This document shows positions 36,505-48,879 of a stretch of DNA of 64,000 bases, in pieces. The notes under the pieces are model-generated. The model did not search any database. It was not told the origin of the DNA and was given only the letters and a program-made list of their open reading frames with translations. This stretch comes from Psococerastis gibbosa. Taxonomy: Eukaryota > Arthropoda > Insecta > Psocodea > Psocidae. The first letter of the stretch is position 1. Each line of letters begins with the position of its first letter. Where the stretch lies: positions 28,046,770 to 28,110,769 of the forward strand of contig OZ020484.1 in NCBI GenBank assembly GCA_963971405.1, read 5' to 3'. A program made the position numbers and the translations under genes.

Positions 36505-37284
36505 CGGGCTTATGACTAAGTTTTAGAACATACAAACAATAGCCTAAATTTTAATTATTTTTTTTCAAAAGGTGGTTTTAATTTTCCTGTACTTTTCATC
36601 AGGGCTGGATCTGATGAGAGCCTTTCCTCACTGTACTGTACAGTGTACATGCAGCATACCGAATATGTTTCTAAAAAATGTTCCATAGTAGTTTAAAAGG
36701 AAAAAAATTCAATTCAATATAATTTAAAATATTGACATACGCACAGTCTCATAGCCTATCAAGTAACAATATTTTATATTTTGTGAATGTCATCGCAGAT
36801 GAGCATTTGATTCTGCATATTTATTAACAAAAAATTAACCAAAACCTCAACAGTTCGTGTAGAACGCAAACCAACTAGGGTATCTGATTGGCCATCAATC
36901 ATAAACCACTGTTTGTAAAAGATCGAAAAAGCAATAGAACGTGAAATTCCTGTCAAGATGAACTTGTTCACAGTCTCAATTTTCACGATTAACGTGCAAT
37001 GACTTGGAACATGAGGGGTGTATTGAACTAGATGTTTTTTTTTTCGTATTGTCTGACTCCTGAGACACTATTGGAATTAATCAAAGCGCCGTCGAATTGC
37101 AATAAGAAGAATTCACCGCAGCAATTATACCTGTACACTGCTGAAGAAATGCGACTTACTGTCAGTAGTGGTGGTTTGATATAATACGGTAGTTACGTAA
37201 AGAGCGTATATATATATAGTAATTTCCCAGAAATAATTTTCAAAAATTATACTTATGATTGATACTTTCTTTTGTGTTTTATAG
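36505..37284. other. Sequence directly upstream of the homeobox exon
   Basis: Intron 3' end for the BarH gene. AT-rich, with no repeat recognised. The acceptor TTTTATAG ends at 37284. Confidence 0.6.
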
Positions 37285-37492
37285 GTCACAAAGACGAGGA
37301 CAGTCGGGGTGGTTCTGGAGGGCTTTCAAAGAAACAGAGGAAGGCGCGGACAGCGTTCACAGACCATCAGCTTCAAACCTTAGAAAAAAGCTTCGAGCGA
37401 CAAAAGTACCTGAGCGTCCAAGATAGGATGGAACTAGCGGCAAAGCTCAGTCTCAGTGATACCCAGGTTAAAACCTGGTACCAAAATAGGAG
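37285..37492 (+). CDS. BarH: BarH-class homeobox gene, homeodomain exon (internal exon)
   Basis: Encodes a nuclear DNA-binding transcription factor of the BarH/Barhl class, known in animals for roles in neural and sensory-organ fate. The exon begins after a TTTTATAG acceptor and codes a short acidic, Ser/Gly-rich linker, then [14 protein letters not shown] and the homeodomain up to WYQNR. Counting the Trp as residue 48, the invariant L16, F20, W48, N51 and R53 are all present. Position 49 is Tyr instead of Phe, the hallmark of the Bar class. The exon ends AG|GTACGT, splitting codon 53 (AG|A), and joins in phase to the exon at 48599. Its first codon needs one base from an upstream exon. The FIL repressor motifs expected in the N-terminal part of BarH proteins were not found upstream in this window, so the 5' exon is presumed to lie beyond base 1. 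B-H1 and B-H2 cannot be told apart from this piece. Confidence 0.96.
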
Positions 37493-38726
37493 GTACGTTC
37501 CGCTACATAATGTATAGTAATTCTTTAATCATGGTATTGCATTGCTTTTTTTTTTGCTTTCCAATTTTTTCTTTTGCATAGCGAGTAGAACGTACCTTTA
37601 GTTATGATTTCAGTTTTTTTTCTTGATTGGGGTGCGTACAAGTAGCGTACTCTTATTGCTTGCACTTAAGCCTCATTGGTTTGCTGTACCCACATTTTCG
37701 TCTTGCTTGTGTCTTCCTTCTTCGCGCTGCATGACGATCGACCCTGTTCAACTCAGGGCATGGCTATTTTTTTATCTGATTAAGCTGCAGCCTAGGGTTC
37801 CAAATTCAGCGGGACGGCAAAATTTCCAATATTTACTATATGTCCTTCGTATGTGCAATAAATTAGTTAAAAATAATTTATAAAAAATTACCCACGCTTT
37901 GTAACCCCAACCGTTACAAAGACAATTAAAACATGTTTTTTCTGCCAAATCTAAACATATGTTTAGTTTAATACTGGAATACTAATAATACGAGCTGTAC
38001 AGCTAAACCCTAGTCTTTAGGGGGCACATTTTTTGGCCAGCTTTAACTACTCGCTGAATTCGCGCTACATTATAAAAAGTTGTTTCTTGGAGTCCGTTCT
38101 GAATACACGTAACAATTTACCTTTTACTATGACGAAGTATTGCAAAGGGAATGGGGCAAATATTGCTGAAATCAATGCAATAAGTTGGCGATACCAAACC
38201 TATGATTAGAGTGTTTGAGAATGGCAATTGCTTCCTGGAGATAAATGGGTAATTTGCGAAGAACTTTTTTTCTCAGTGTAGGTGGTAGGCCTAGGTACTA
38301 ACTATTATGCAGTACCTCACAACTTTACCTGATCGCCTATGCGTTTGCGGCTGTTTTGCCCCCTATTAATAAACTAGCCAGTACTGCGGTGCGTATATGA
38401 GACCGTGTCGAATGGCATCTCCGGTGCTTTGTTCCCTGATTCACTGTGCATCCTTCCGGCATGGGCTACCACAGATGGCTACGCCGGAAGTAGCCAATAA
38501 CTGGCAGTTAAGTGATAATTTAGGTTACGTTGCTTTGCATCACAAAAGAGCCTTTTAGGTATCCTGTGTTGTGCTTACTTAGGACGTGCAGCGTGCTTGG
38601 TTCAATGAGCACTGTAATTGTCCACTCCGACAATGGCTTGTGGAGTGCGTTCCAGTAAATAGAGTTAACTACTTTTACAAGATTATTCGGGTTCACAAAT
38701 CACATTGTATGCTGTTATTGTTATAC

Positions 38727-38781
38727 AATACTACTCGTATATGCTGTGCATGCACGCAATACAACGCATATACGAGTATAC
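38727..38781. repeat. Hairpin
   Basis: ATACTACTCGTATATGC pairs with GCATATACGAGTATAC across a short loop inside the BarH intron. Confidence 0.7.
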
Positions 38782-38851
38782 TTGATACATTATATTGCAG
38801 TATTATATGGCATTTATGTAGCACTGACATTAAATTAACTTTGGTTGTAGG

Positions 38852-39102
38852 GGTAGTAGTAGTATGGTTTGACACAGTCCCAGGCCACGGTGTGGGCCCA
38901 TAGGACTCCAGTGGACCTCCTGATTATAGTGGATTCCGTACCACTTGGGAAACACAGTGAAGTCACACGATTAGTTCGGAGGTGACCAGGACAAGTCCTA
39001 CCATGTTTCCCTACCGGCACTGTGCACACGACCAATCTATCTGCAGCTTCGAACCTGCTCTAGTCCGCTGGATTCAACTTGGTATGGCGGCCGGCTGGTT
39101 GT
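38852..39102 (-). mobile_element. SINE-like family 'B', copy 3
   Basis: Near-identical over 200 bp to 18523-18740, with GTAGTAGTAGTATGG at the tail and CAACTTGGTATGGCGGCCGG at the head side. The shared frame is not a gene. Confidence 0.85.
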
Positions 39103-39117
39103 AGGGGTACTGTAACC

Positions 39118-39205
39118 CACAAGCCCCGACAAGTCCAGCGGTTAAGACGACACCCCGGTTAGGTGTAGATCGTAGGTTTGATTCCCGCCAAGTCCAGTTT
39201 TTTCT
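39118..39205 (+). mobile_element. tRNA-derived SINE head
   Basis: CCGACAAGTCCAGCGGTTAA (A-box region) and GTAGGTTTGATTCCCGCC (B-box region), then CAGTTTTTTCTATATCC, resembling 32490-32605. Confidence 0.55.
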
Positions 39206-39473
39206 ATATCCTCTAATTTAAATAACAATAGTAATAATAATAATAAACGTCTTATATTTACGGGGCGATACAGACTTTTATAGCTGGTATACGAATACGT
39301 GTTCATATGTTGACGCGGGGGTCTTTGTTTTTGGAGTTGGAGTCACCGTAAATGTTCCATACGCCACCTCACCAAGGTGGTTCCCATTATCGTTTGAAAA
39401 GTCTTGGGAAGAATTAATGCACGGTAGATGGTATATTGGTAGATGGCGGAGCAGTCCAGTATTCCCTGTAAAG

Positions 39474-39601
39474 ATTTTTGCTTTCCAATTTATACGTAGT
39501 ATAAGGAAAGCTTTGTGACGGTCGAAATTTTCGATTCCGAGATTTCAACGGATTTACACGTTTTAAGGTCCCAGGAACCCAAAAAAGTGGTTTTTACGAA
39601 A

Positions 39602-39632
<31 letters not shown>

Positions 39633-40340
39633 TCGTCGATTTCCGGGCAAACTACTCGGTCGATTTTGATGAAATTCGGCATGTAGGTTCACAAAAATCA
39701 TACCTCGGGACTACTTATTTTTATTTTGGGCTAACTCAATTTGGGGGGTTTTTATTTTCAAAAAACTTCAAAAAAACGTCTAAAAAAATTATTTCCCCAA
39801 AACGGCTCCAACGATTTCTTTTAAATTCACATATATTGTAGTTGTTGTTAATGTTGATAAAATGCGGGGGGTTGCTTGCCCCTTGATAGTTTGCTTCGGG
39901 GGGTAAAAAAATAAAAATGACTAAATTTTAATGAAGAATGACTAAAAAATAATTTTTCTGCGACACCTTTCTATCGATGATTTCTACCTTCAGGTATGTT
40001 TTAGGTGTTAAATTGAGTAACGAAACCGGACAGGTTGCTTTCCCAAAAAAGTATTTGGTTTTGTACAAAAAAATGTTTTTTTTTTAAATGATAGAAAATT
40101 CATGCTCAAATGCATTGCGTGCCCTGCCAGTATTGCTGTGTGGTAATGTGTTGGTCTGACCTATCTAGAATTTATCTCACCACCAGTGACGAGTGACGTC
40201 AGGTGGACACCCCCCCCCCCCCCCGAGATATCGTAAATTTAACCATAGGAAAATTATTTACCATGAAATTACTCAATTTCTCTATCTACTAATTTTGATA
40301 AATTGGAAAGCATGTTCGAGTAAACTCGAACCGGTTTTTT
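39474..40340 (+). mobile_element. Family 'A', full-length copy
   Basis: The 5' end ATTTTTGCTTTCC can fold: GCTTTCC...TTATAC / GTATAA..GGAAAGC. (CTGT)7 lies at 39605-39632. Near the 3' end ATAAATTGGAAAGCA inverts the first bases, followed by the palindrome GTTCGAGTAAACTCGAAC and CCGG. It ends where similarity to 53336-54215 stops. Noncoding, so non-autonomous; superfamily unresolved. Confidence 0.85.
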
Positions 40341-41317
40341 CAAGCTATTATGGGACTATATTAGTTACGGACTAGCCCTTCAATTAAATTAAAAGCTTCT
40401 TATTATTTAAAAGCTAATGCTTTACGAAAATTTGAATGCCCTTCGGAAACCAAGATTTTGATTCTCTCGTTTATATTGTTCTGTTTTTGATTATGGCGCA
40501 TGAAAAATGATTTTTTTTTTCTTCATAAAGCCACCTTAAACCTCATCTTATTCGGTCGTTTTCAACGAACTTCTCCAATATTAATAAATACTATCGTTAA
40601 CCGCAGAGGTGCTGTTATTCGAAGAACGCTGCCTAGCATAAATTCTATGAAAACTGGCATCTTTCTGTGAGTAAAACTACAATAGACAATGAGCTAGCGC
40701 AGACATTATGCAATTACATATTATTATTCAAACTTCACGGAAGAACAACTTACCATGCAACAATTTGAGCAAATGCAAACCCGCCAATAAAATAAATTAA
40801 TATTGTTTGATCAAGAAAATGATACACACACTGTATAATAATGTATGTAAATAGTATTCTCTTTTAACGAGCTGTGCGTGATGCCTTTGCAGATAAATTA
40901 ATTGCTCTAACCGCGACCTTCCTGTAGGGGCTAGCCAAGTCTATGAGAGTAACAATAAAGGCAGTACAGAGGCCCTGGAAGTGATAAATCCCGTTAAGAG
41001 GTCCTTTAGAAACGGAAGTTGGTGCTGATTAACAAATTAAGTCGAGTTTAGGTTGAACAAAGAGGTCGTGGCACGAAACCCTACATCATGCTGACGTCCG
41101 AACAAGGGCCGCTAGCCTTTCCACAATTTCCTCCCTGGGCTAATTACCCTTTCACTAGCCTAGCTCAACGTTATAGGCCATCTCATGAAAATGCCATTTT
41201 CATCAACAAAAGTTTCTCTCCCCACATACTGTATATCTGCCCCCTGTTTAGTGTGCTCTTGTTAGTGCCCACAGTACGACTCGAATCTGATACTTGGGTT
41301 AGTCGTGCTTTCGCCTG

Positions 41318-41383
41318 TTACAATGCGTCAATGTTAAGCTTGTCTCAGTTTGTCTCACTTGTAGCCGGTGCAGGTTGACACCG
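41318..41383 (-). repeat. Dispersed repeat piece shared with 2128-2205
   Basis: The reverse complement carries CAACCTGCACCGGCTACAAG and CTGAGACAAGCTTAACATTG, matching 2128-2205 with a small indel. Confidence 0.6.
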
Positions 41384-41454
41384 AAGACGTATACTAGTTT
41401 GCCAATGGCCAATAATTCCTACGGAAACAAAATAAATGATGCTCGACCTCCATA

Positions 41455-41740
41455 GGTGGAGAACAAACAGCTGCAATGGTTCAGCTACGTCCAAAGGATG
41501 GACGAGAATAGGACCACCCGGAGGTTGGTGAAAGTAGGAAGAAGACCTATCGGCAGACCGAGGACAACCCTCAAGGAAAGGATTAAACAACTCGCCGGAG
41601 CAAGGGCTATAGGGAAAACAATGGCCGAGCTCAAGGCGTTAACGTCCGACCGGGGCGAGTTCAGGAAATGTGTTCGGGGCTACCCACTCCCACGCTGCAC
41701 ACGTGGCACTAAGGGGGAAGAGGAAGAAGAAGAAGAAGAC
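41455..41740 (+). pseudogene. LINE 3' fragment, relative of 9003-9771
   Basis: Reads ENKQLQWFSYVQRMDENRTT, then GRRPIGRPRTTLKERIKQLA and ELKALTSDRGEFRKC, matching the C-terminus at 9003-9200 residue for residue in most positions. It ends in a GAA-rich tract (41716-41740). 5'-truncated, sense-oriented in the BarH intron. Confidence 0.85.
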
Positions 41741-43011
41741 ATCCATAGGATCGTTGGCATTAGACAAGGGATCAATGGGCCTAGGTGCATAAAAGTCCTT
41801 CAGAACTTCAGCCGGGAGGGAGGAATTGACCCCCAAAATGTTTGCAATAATGTGTATAAACGGGGAAGTCACTGAAAATTGCTGCTAGTAACTATGGTAT
41901 AGTATATGAAAAAATATAGTATATTTCTTATCGACTGACCCCGAGAAAAACCTACAATTATTACAGTCCTGCTACACGGCTACACTCCGCTAGGTTGGCT
42001 TAGTTATGGAACAAAAAGTGCTTATTTATTTATTTGCAATTATACCATACTGCACGGGGGCCCATAAGAGATTTACTTGAACTGCTGCTGCCTGTAGCTG
42101 CTGTTAGAAGCTTGTTGTACCGTACGTATAGGTTTCTAAGTAATGGTGGCGTGGCAAATATTTGAGTATTGGGCAAATCGGAAAAAAAATCCAATAGGTA
42201 GTCGAAATTGAGCATTTATGAGTATGCATGTTTTCACATGAATAACGATAGTACACAATATATACAATATATAATATGTAAAGTATGTGTATTCCCCACA
42301 ATGGCACATTAATTGTACAGTAGTATTGTATAAAACGGTCTAATATAAAAACTATAGCCTTTATCATTAATACTGCAATAAAAACACCCCAGTTTCTCCT
42401 CAAAGATTAGCACAATTAACCCGGCCACTGTATAAACGTTATAAAATCCTTTTATCTCAACGATAAATCCTAAAGCCAGTCTTTTGAAAGCAAACCTCCC
42501 CCCACCACTTTTGGGCAAATAAACCCGTCAAAATAGCTATAAAGACTTGACTGCTGTTGTAAAAATCTGTTATTCAAATATGTAGAAACCATGATAGGGG
42601 GTGGTTGGCATGGCATGCTAACGCGATCTGCCCCTCTCCAGCTAGGACGGCATGTCTGGAGAAATTGTTTCCGATGGCTCGCCGGATGTTCTAATGCCGC
42701 GGCGGCTCTGTACACGCAACTTGCGCGCAGCCCCTCGTATTTGCATAGACAACCGACGCTCATAAGGATCGTTTGACCGAATGATTTGAAAGCCGTTTTT
42801 GTATAATGAACCTTCAATTAGTTGTTGATTTTGCTCCTTTCCATCCTTTCTTCCTCTATTCCACGCATGACTATCAATGGATGTAATGCATTGTTTTGAG
42901 TTTGTTTTCTCGGTAACAGTTATTATTTTAAATAGTTCTTATGTTTTTTTTCTTTTATTTTATTTTATTGTAGCAGTATGCCATATCTTCTAAGAAATTT
43001 CAATGCAGTGC

Positions 43012-43890
43012 CGGATTTACCCTATTAGACCAGTATGCCCTGGCCCCCGCCCCTGGGTTAGGGACCCATACGGTCAGATGTCAATGCCTCCGACGCATCG
43101 CAATTCGCAAACAGCAAATACGTTAATTTAAAATAAGTAAAAACATACCATTTGGAGCTTAAATTGTCGAAATGTATCTCACGCATGAGAGCCCTGTTTC
43201 CTGAAATAATCCCGTAAAATCATTTTTTTGAGTTCATTAGTTAAAAATGCCTGAAACTTAGTAGACTATCGTATTTTGCACCGATACTTAAAAAAAATTC
43301 CCCGGGGGGAAATGGTCCCCCTCGTTTCACCCAGTGTACTAGAAAGGGGGAGGAGGAAGATGCTGGATGGTAAGAGTTTGTAAAGAGCTGTATTTGTGGA
43401 CCCTCCCCCCCCCCCCCAAATATTTGCAGCTTACACTAAATAGAATGGAGTTTCCATTGAGGTTACTTCACCTCCGGGGACACCAGATGGACCCCCCCCG
43501 GAAAAAATCCTGGCTACGGCCCTGTATACCCAGGCCATTTTTTTTATTTTTTTCGGGTCACCGCCTAGTATGCATTTCTTGAGAGCTCAATTGTATCGAG
43601 TGTATTTTTTTAGAAGTTTTTTTAGAACATTTATAGTTATATGAGAGGAGAGCCTGTAGACAATTATACCTATAGGTACTGTAATTATGCACAGTCGTGG
43701 CCAAATGCACATACTATATAGGCTATTACTTTTCACATTTTTTTGAAGTAATTCCTAAAATTATCGGTATTTTTGTTTAATTAACGGATTTAGTACCGGC
43801 ACTACAATTATTTAATTCTTATTTTTTTTGGGGGGGGGGGGGGGCGTAGCCCAATAAGTCCCCTCCCCCCCTGACTATGGCCTTGCCCCA
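43012..43890. repeat. G/C-run repeat debris
   Basis: A CAGTGCCGGATTTACC terminus (43013), a C-run element with AATATTTGCAGCTTACACTA and AGAATGGAGTTT (43400-43530, ending CTGGCTACGGCCCTG), and a G15/C7 pair (43829-43870). These are partial copies of the families at 51923 and 60916. Confidence 0.6.
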
Positions 43891-46800
43891 CAGTAGAGGC
43901 CACTGTCGCTTGGCGCTGTTTACAGGACATTGGCATTGTCTCTTGGATCGTATTTAAGTGATAAAACGAATTTCCAATTTTTGGCGATTAACCCGGTTTT
44001 TATTTCCACGCTTCATATTATGTTGGACTTGAGACAGAAGCTGATGTAGTGATGCAGCACCATGTACCCGAGGCTGACTCGCCTTCTGGCAGAACATCGA
44101 ATTTCAGCAAGAACAATGAACAATACCTAAACCACCCTATTCACACAGCATGCTTTGATACATTTCATGACTAAAATAAGGAGCTAAAGAGTCAAGAATT
44201 AAACCAATAACAGGCTGCATCTGCGTCGCGATATATATGAACTTTTAGCTATACAGTATACTTGACACCCTCATACTTAAAACCACTTATCGCAAAAATA
44301 ATAATCGTTACTCAAAAAAATCACTTATAATAGTACTCAAACAGTCAAGTAGCGACCGCACATCTGCCCTATGCTAACAAATCATTCAAATCGAAACAAT
44401 ATGGATTGGTATATTCAAAACGAATGACTGGTTATTGTAAATGAACAGGGGCCCGTCCCCCTATAAAGCTCAGTGCAGAAATGAAATAAAAAGTGAGTGC
44501 GTTTTAATTGCGAAAAACAAGGAAATTAGTCTTGTGCGTGTAGCAGAGTGAGCCCAAGACAATAGGCTCTATGGAACCCTTAACCATTAGTTACTCGTTG
44601 CGGCGACATTTAACACTTGACTGCACGCGCCCAGCCTTGTGCTAAGAGGGCACAACTACTGGAATCGTTTACGATGGGTTTATATGCCACCCTCGACCCT
44701 CCCCCTCTACCAAGATTACAGATTATGTTGGGCACAATATTTTAGTTTTCAATAATATATAGTAGTGTATTACCCAGTTGCAATAATTTCCCCAAGAAAT
44801 TTGTTTCCATTTAACATGAATCATGGGTATATTAAATATATATCACCGTTGGTGCTGACCAGGGGCACCAATTGAGGGGGCACAGAGGGAGGCTTGAAAG
44901 AAAACTTATGTAATGGGCTCCGTTGTATGACTGAGTTTTTGGCTTTCCTTGTCGCCATATCGAGCTTTGGCAGGCCTCGCGTATGGCGTTGAGTGTCAAA
45001 AAACCCAATATTTTACGTCTATGTTATTATTAACTGCATCACTAAGATACTAACTTCATTATTAACTGAATACAGTATGGTCTTCACATATACCGGCGTA
45101 CTTTAGACTTTGATATTGTGTTTGGAAAATGCCTCCGCCCAACAGAAGCCTGATGCTACTATAGTATTTAGAAAAAATTGTGAGAGTATTCTATATGCTC
45201 CGACATTCAACTTATTTGCCATAAAGGTCTGTCCTATGCGAGTCTATGTTGAACATTGGCTATCAAAAACCGACAGACAATGATGAGTACTTGCGTAGGT
45301 ACCTGTAGAACTGCATCAAGCAATAAGCATACGATATTCAAAGTAAGCCCTATTTCCTATGCGTTAGTTTTTTTCATAAATGCTTTAACGGCCGGAGTCA
45401 TGGGATTTATGTTGTTACATGTTACATTTATGTGGTCCAAATAATAAGGGACCATTTTTTGAGCGACAGATATAAGGGATATAACCTCTATCTTTAGCAC
45501 TTCAGTGGCATCCCCATCCCTTTAACAGACCTTCCCGCTTGTGATGGCGTTATGCAGCTATGTTGAATTAATGAATTCTGTGAATAAAACTAATATTTAA
45601 TACTAACAACTCCAAAAGACATGATACGTCGCATCATGTACATTATTAGAATTAAACCCAATAGTATAATCCATTCTGATGCCCAGCCGCATATTGCCTC
45701 AATTATTCACCTATTCTTATGGGATCAGCACGGCAAAAAGTCACAAAGCAAATTGATTAATTGGTGTATTAACCTCCCCATTGTTGCGGTGACAGATAGA
45801 ACGGTAATGGTTTCGGGTAGTTGTGACGTTGTTGCGCCCACCTCATAATGTCATCTCATGGGAGGGGTGTGAATAAAATGCGAATGCACTTCTTACAAAC
45901 ATTACGACACTAAATCCCAATCGAAACTGTCAGCAGAGTTCCGCGATTCTATGTCCGCAAATGATAAACGACGCGGCATGACAAATTGAGAGGGCTTCGC
46001 AACAGAAAAGACCCCAGACAGCGCCCGTCACCGGGGGGATGATCCGACTTCTTAGACTGCCGTGAAAAGGATAATTTTCTCTATGGAAAGACTCAGGGGA
46101 GGTTTCTGAAAATGCGGCTAGAGGGGACTTGTAACGAGTCCGCGACGCTTCGTCCCATCATCGGCTTTGTTCGGAAGCATTACCGTTACATGAGATAAAT
46201 GAATTAGCTGCAGAGGGTTAAGTGAATGCTTGGGGTAAACGCTAACAGCTAATAGCAGCTAAAGTGGTTTTTAGCGTTCCAAAGCGGATTAGACATGGGT
46301 GTATTGATTGCCACGGGTCATATATTACTCACATTAAGTTTTCCAGTGTTCCAGACCTCCACTTGAATACGCGTGCGCCCATAGTGATGAGTGACCAGAC
46401 CACTGGTCTTTTCGTGTACTATTAGGTACTATGTTAATTTGTAGATGGTAGTGCTCTGGGCCTAGGATCTATCCAGGACTCCTATGATTTGTCCTACACT
46501 GAAGTTTTAAAAGTTTTTCGACTTTCCTAACGATTTTCATTGATGCGAAAAATTATTGACATGCTTCATTATCGTGTCCCTGGTCTTATATTCCTAATGG
46601 CAGTAGTAGCGGTTTCAAACTCGCCATCCCGCGTTGTGGGCTTAAAAAAAAAAAGAACTCACTGCATTGCTCTTCATCAATATAATTGGTATAACTGGCA
46701 AGGTCTCTTACATAGCCAGCAGCCTATCCATAGGCGTCGTTAGCTACGGGCAAAAGTTATTTAGACCATTGAGGAGCTTGGTTACAAACGCGGACATCTC

Positions 46801-47530
46801 CATTTATTCAAAAAAAATGGGTTTTTGATCCGACCTTGCAGAAACTTTTAATGTCCACCTGTACGATGTAAAATAAAGTGACAAATGCAGCCAGATTGCG
46901 CACAGAAGCGCTGAGAAGTCTAGGGTTAGCTATAAACTTAATGCAATTTTCAACAGAAAATCCGCTCTCCTGAAAAATTCTACAACTTGGAATTGTCCGT
47001 GTTTGTAAACAGCCTCCTCAATATATCCCATTATCAGACAAGAACTGCGCAATAGTAAACGTCATGTGGAAATAAAAAGGTATAAGAGCATGGCGTGAAG
47101 AAGTCGGCTATAAGCTAACTAGCCTACTTGACAACTTTTGAAAACCTATTTCAATGCAATAGTAGAATTTATTAATTAATTTTTTAACCCTTAAAATTCT
47201 TGTTTTTCGTAATATAAAGGTATTTAGTAGGGCGAAAAAATATTTTTCCCGAACAATTTATGTTTGATGGTTAAAAACTTCAGAATATAATATGAGGCCA
47301 ATTGTGACGCGGCGGAGTAGCCACCTGTAGGCTACTAAGTCAGGCACCCAATACTGAATGTGACGTCATATCAAGGTTACCCATGTGCCGGCGTTTTGGC
47401 TCTTGTAATCCACAGTTAAAATATCTAAATTTTTTTCACACAAAAAATACATTTTATTATTATTGTCAACATATAGGCTATAAGCTACCTTATCAAGCAT
47501 ATTTTACATTTTATTGTTACAACTGTCAAG
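43891..47530. other. Longest repeat-poor part of the BarH intron
   Basis: No transposon termini recognised. GC-richer, apparently unique stretches occur at 44030-44110, 45690-45850 and 45980-46340, with several TAAT-core sites (for example GATTAATTGG at 45758). No exon-like frame. Confidence 0.4.
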
Positions 47531-47716
47531 CAGGGACGGATCCTTGGGGGGGGGGCGGTCGGTCGCAAGAGAGAGAAAAAGTTTTATACCAGATAGAATG
47601 GACTTTTGAAGGAAATTAAGAAAAATTATTACTCAATTAAAAGAAACGCGATATTTTTCCGGCCACCGCCCCCCCCCCCCCCCCCCGCCCGAAAACTTTT
47701 TCTGAAACAGTCCCTG
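47531..47716. mobile_element. hAT-type MITE with G and C runs
   Basis: Starts CAGGGACGGATCCTTGG and ends GAAACAGTCCCTG, with the exact 8-bp duplication CTGTCAAG on both sides (47523-47530 and 47717-47724). Runs of G10 and C16 clamp the hairpin. Confidence 0.9.
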
Positions 47717-48598
47717 CTGTCAAGTAGCCTATTGGGTACATACAATGTTATAGGAAGCATAGTAGAATCCACCCTAAATCCGCTGTGTGTCTACACCGCA
47801 CCGATACATAGGAGGAGGGTATATTGCCGACAATTTATTATGAAAACTTTATTCAAGTGGCGCCCTTTTTGAGTAAATATAACTATTAATGTGGAAGTGA
47901 AATAAAATATTATAGAGCTCCTCCTATGGAACTTGTTTATACAGGACGACCCATTGATTTACCATTCCCGTGATTAGCCCATAAAAATAGAATGTATAGA
48001 CCAAATTAGCTACTGTAATTAACTTTATTGCTAATTAACGACCGTTTCGGCGTTCCTTTTAAACGCGATTTTGAAAATGATTCATAAAACAACTCCATAA
48101 GTTCATTTAATGCTTGTGAGTTTATGGGTTATTTCAATGGATGCCTATAACTGTTCCCAATTTCCATTTTTCTCATCATTGGCTTTATTTCTACTTCTGC
48201 CGTAGTTCCTATGATGGTATTGACCGGTCAAAATATCAAAATTATGAATCAAAAAGAGTTTATTGGCATATAATAGTCCAAATACCTCACATGAAAAGTT
48301 TACCAGCAGAATCTTGAGCGGAATTCATGAAGTAATTTTTATCTAACAAAATTCGATATTGAGAGATTCCGCAGGTACACCTCCTTCAATTTTTTTTCTG
48401 GTCAAAACTTACTTATGTCATAAGAAGCATACTTAGTACTTACGTTTTACGCATGGAGCCCAACAATAGGTTATGTATACCTTATAATATCTAACCCGAC
48501 ACCCTTTTACTCCTATAACCGCGACCTCGAATGTATATGCGAATTTATAATTAGTTACTGTGTAACGCATTTCATTCCTTTATTCTTCTTCGTTTCAG

Positions 48599-48869
48599 AA
48601 CCAAATGGAAAAGACAGACTGCTGTGGGATTGGAGTTACTGGCTGAGGCGGGCAACTACGCGGCGTTCCAGCGGCTGTACGGCGGGGCGGGCTACCCCTG
48701 CTGGCCATATCCCGGGGCCGCTGCGGGACCCAGCGCCGCCGACTTGTACTACAGACAGGCGGCTGCAGCAGCGGTCAGCACGCTGCAAAAGCCCCTCCCC
48801 TACCGACTGTACCCCACAGGGTTGGGCCTCCTACCAGGGCCTTCCGCAGCTCACGCCCCTCACTTACCG
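48599..48869 (+). CDS. BarH: BarH-class homeobox gene, second visible exon
   Basis: Starts after a TTCGTTTCAG acceptor. Its first base completes Arg53, followed by TKWKRQTAVGLELLAEAGNY and AAFQRLYGG, the highly conserved extension directly C-terminal to BarH homeodomains. Next comes a Pro/Gly/Ala-rich stretch with WPYP, then DLYYRQAAAAA and QKPLPYRLYP, a block also recognisable in insect BarH proteins. The exon ends at CCG|GTAAGA in phase 0 and joins the exon at 50399. It is markedly GC-rich against its AT-rich surroundings. A SINE lies about ten bases past the donor (48880-49095), so reading through the donor ends after a few codons in intron and repeat sequence. Confidence 0.96.
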
Positions 48870-48879
48870 GTAAGAAACG

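Larger units (their letters stand above)
37493..48598 (+). other. Intron within the BarH homeobox (11.1 kb)
   Basis: The intron splits homeodomain codon 53. It opens with GTACGT and closes with TTTCAG. It holds a hairpin (38727-38781), a SINE-like copy (38852-39102), a tRNA-like SINE (39118-39205), a 0.85-kb repeat (39474-40340), a LINE 3' fragment (41455-41740), G/C-run repeat fragments (43380-43530, 43828-43890) and a hAT-type MITE (47531-47716). The stretches 40341-41320, 41741-43000 and 43900-47280 show no recognisable repeat or gene and are the main candidate regulatory space. Confidence 0.93.

Noticed and set aside
39474-40340. Family 'A' as a canonical Helitron
   Set aside because: It has a 3'-proximal hairpin but not the TC start and CTRR end, so the class is left open.
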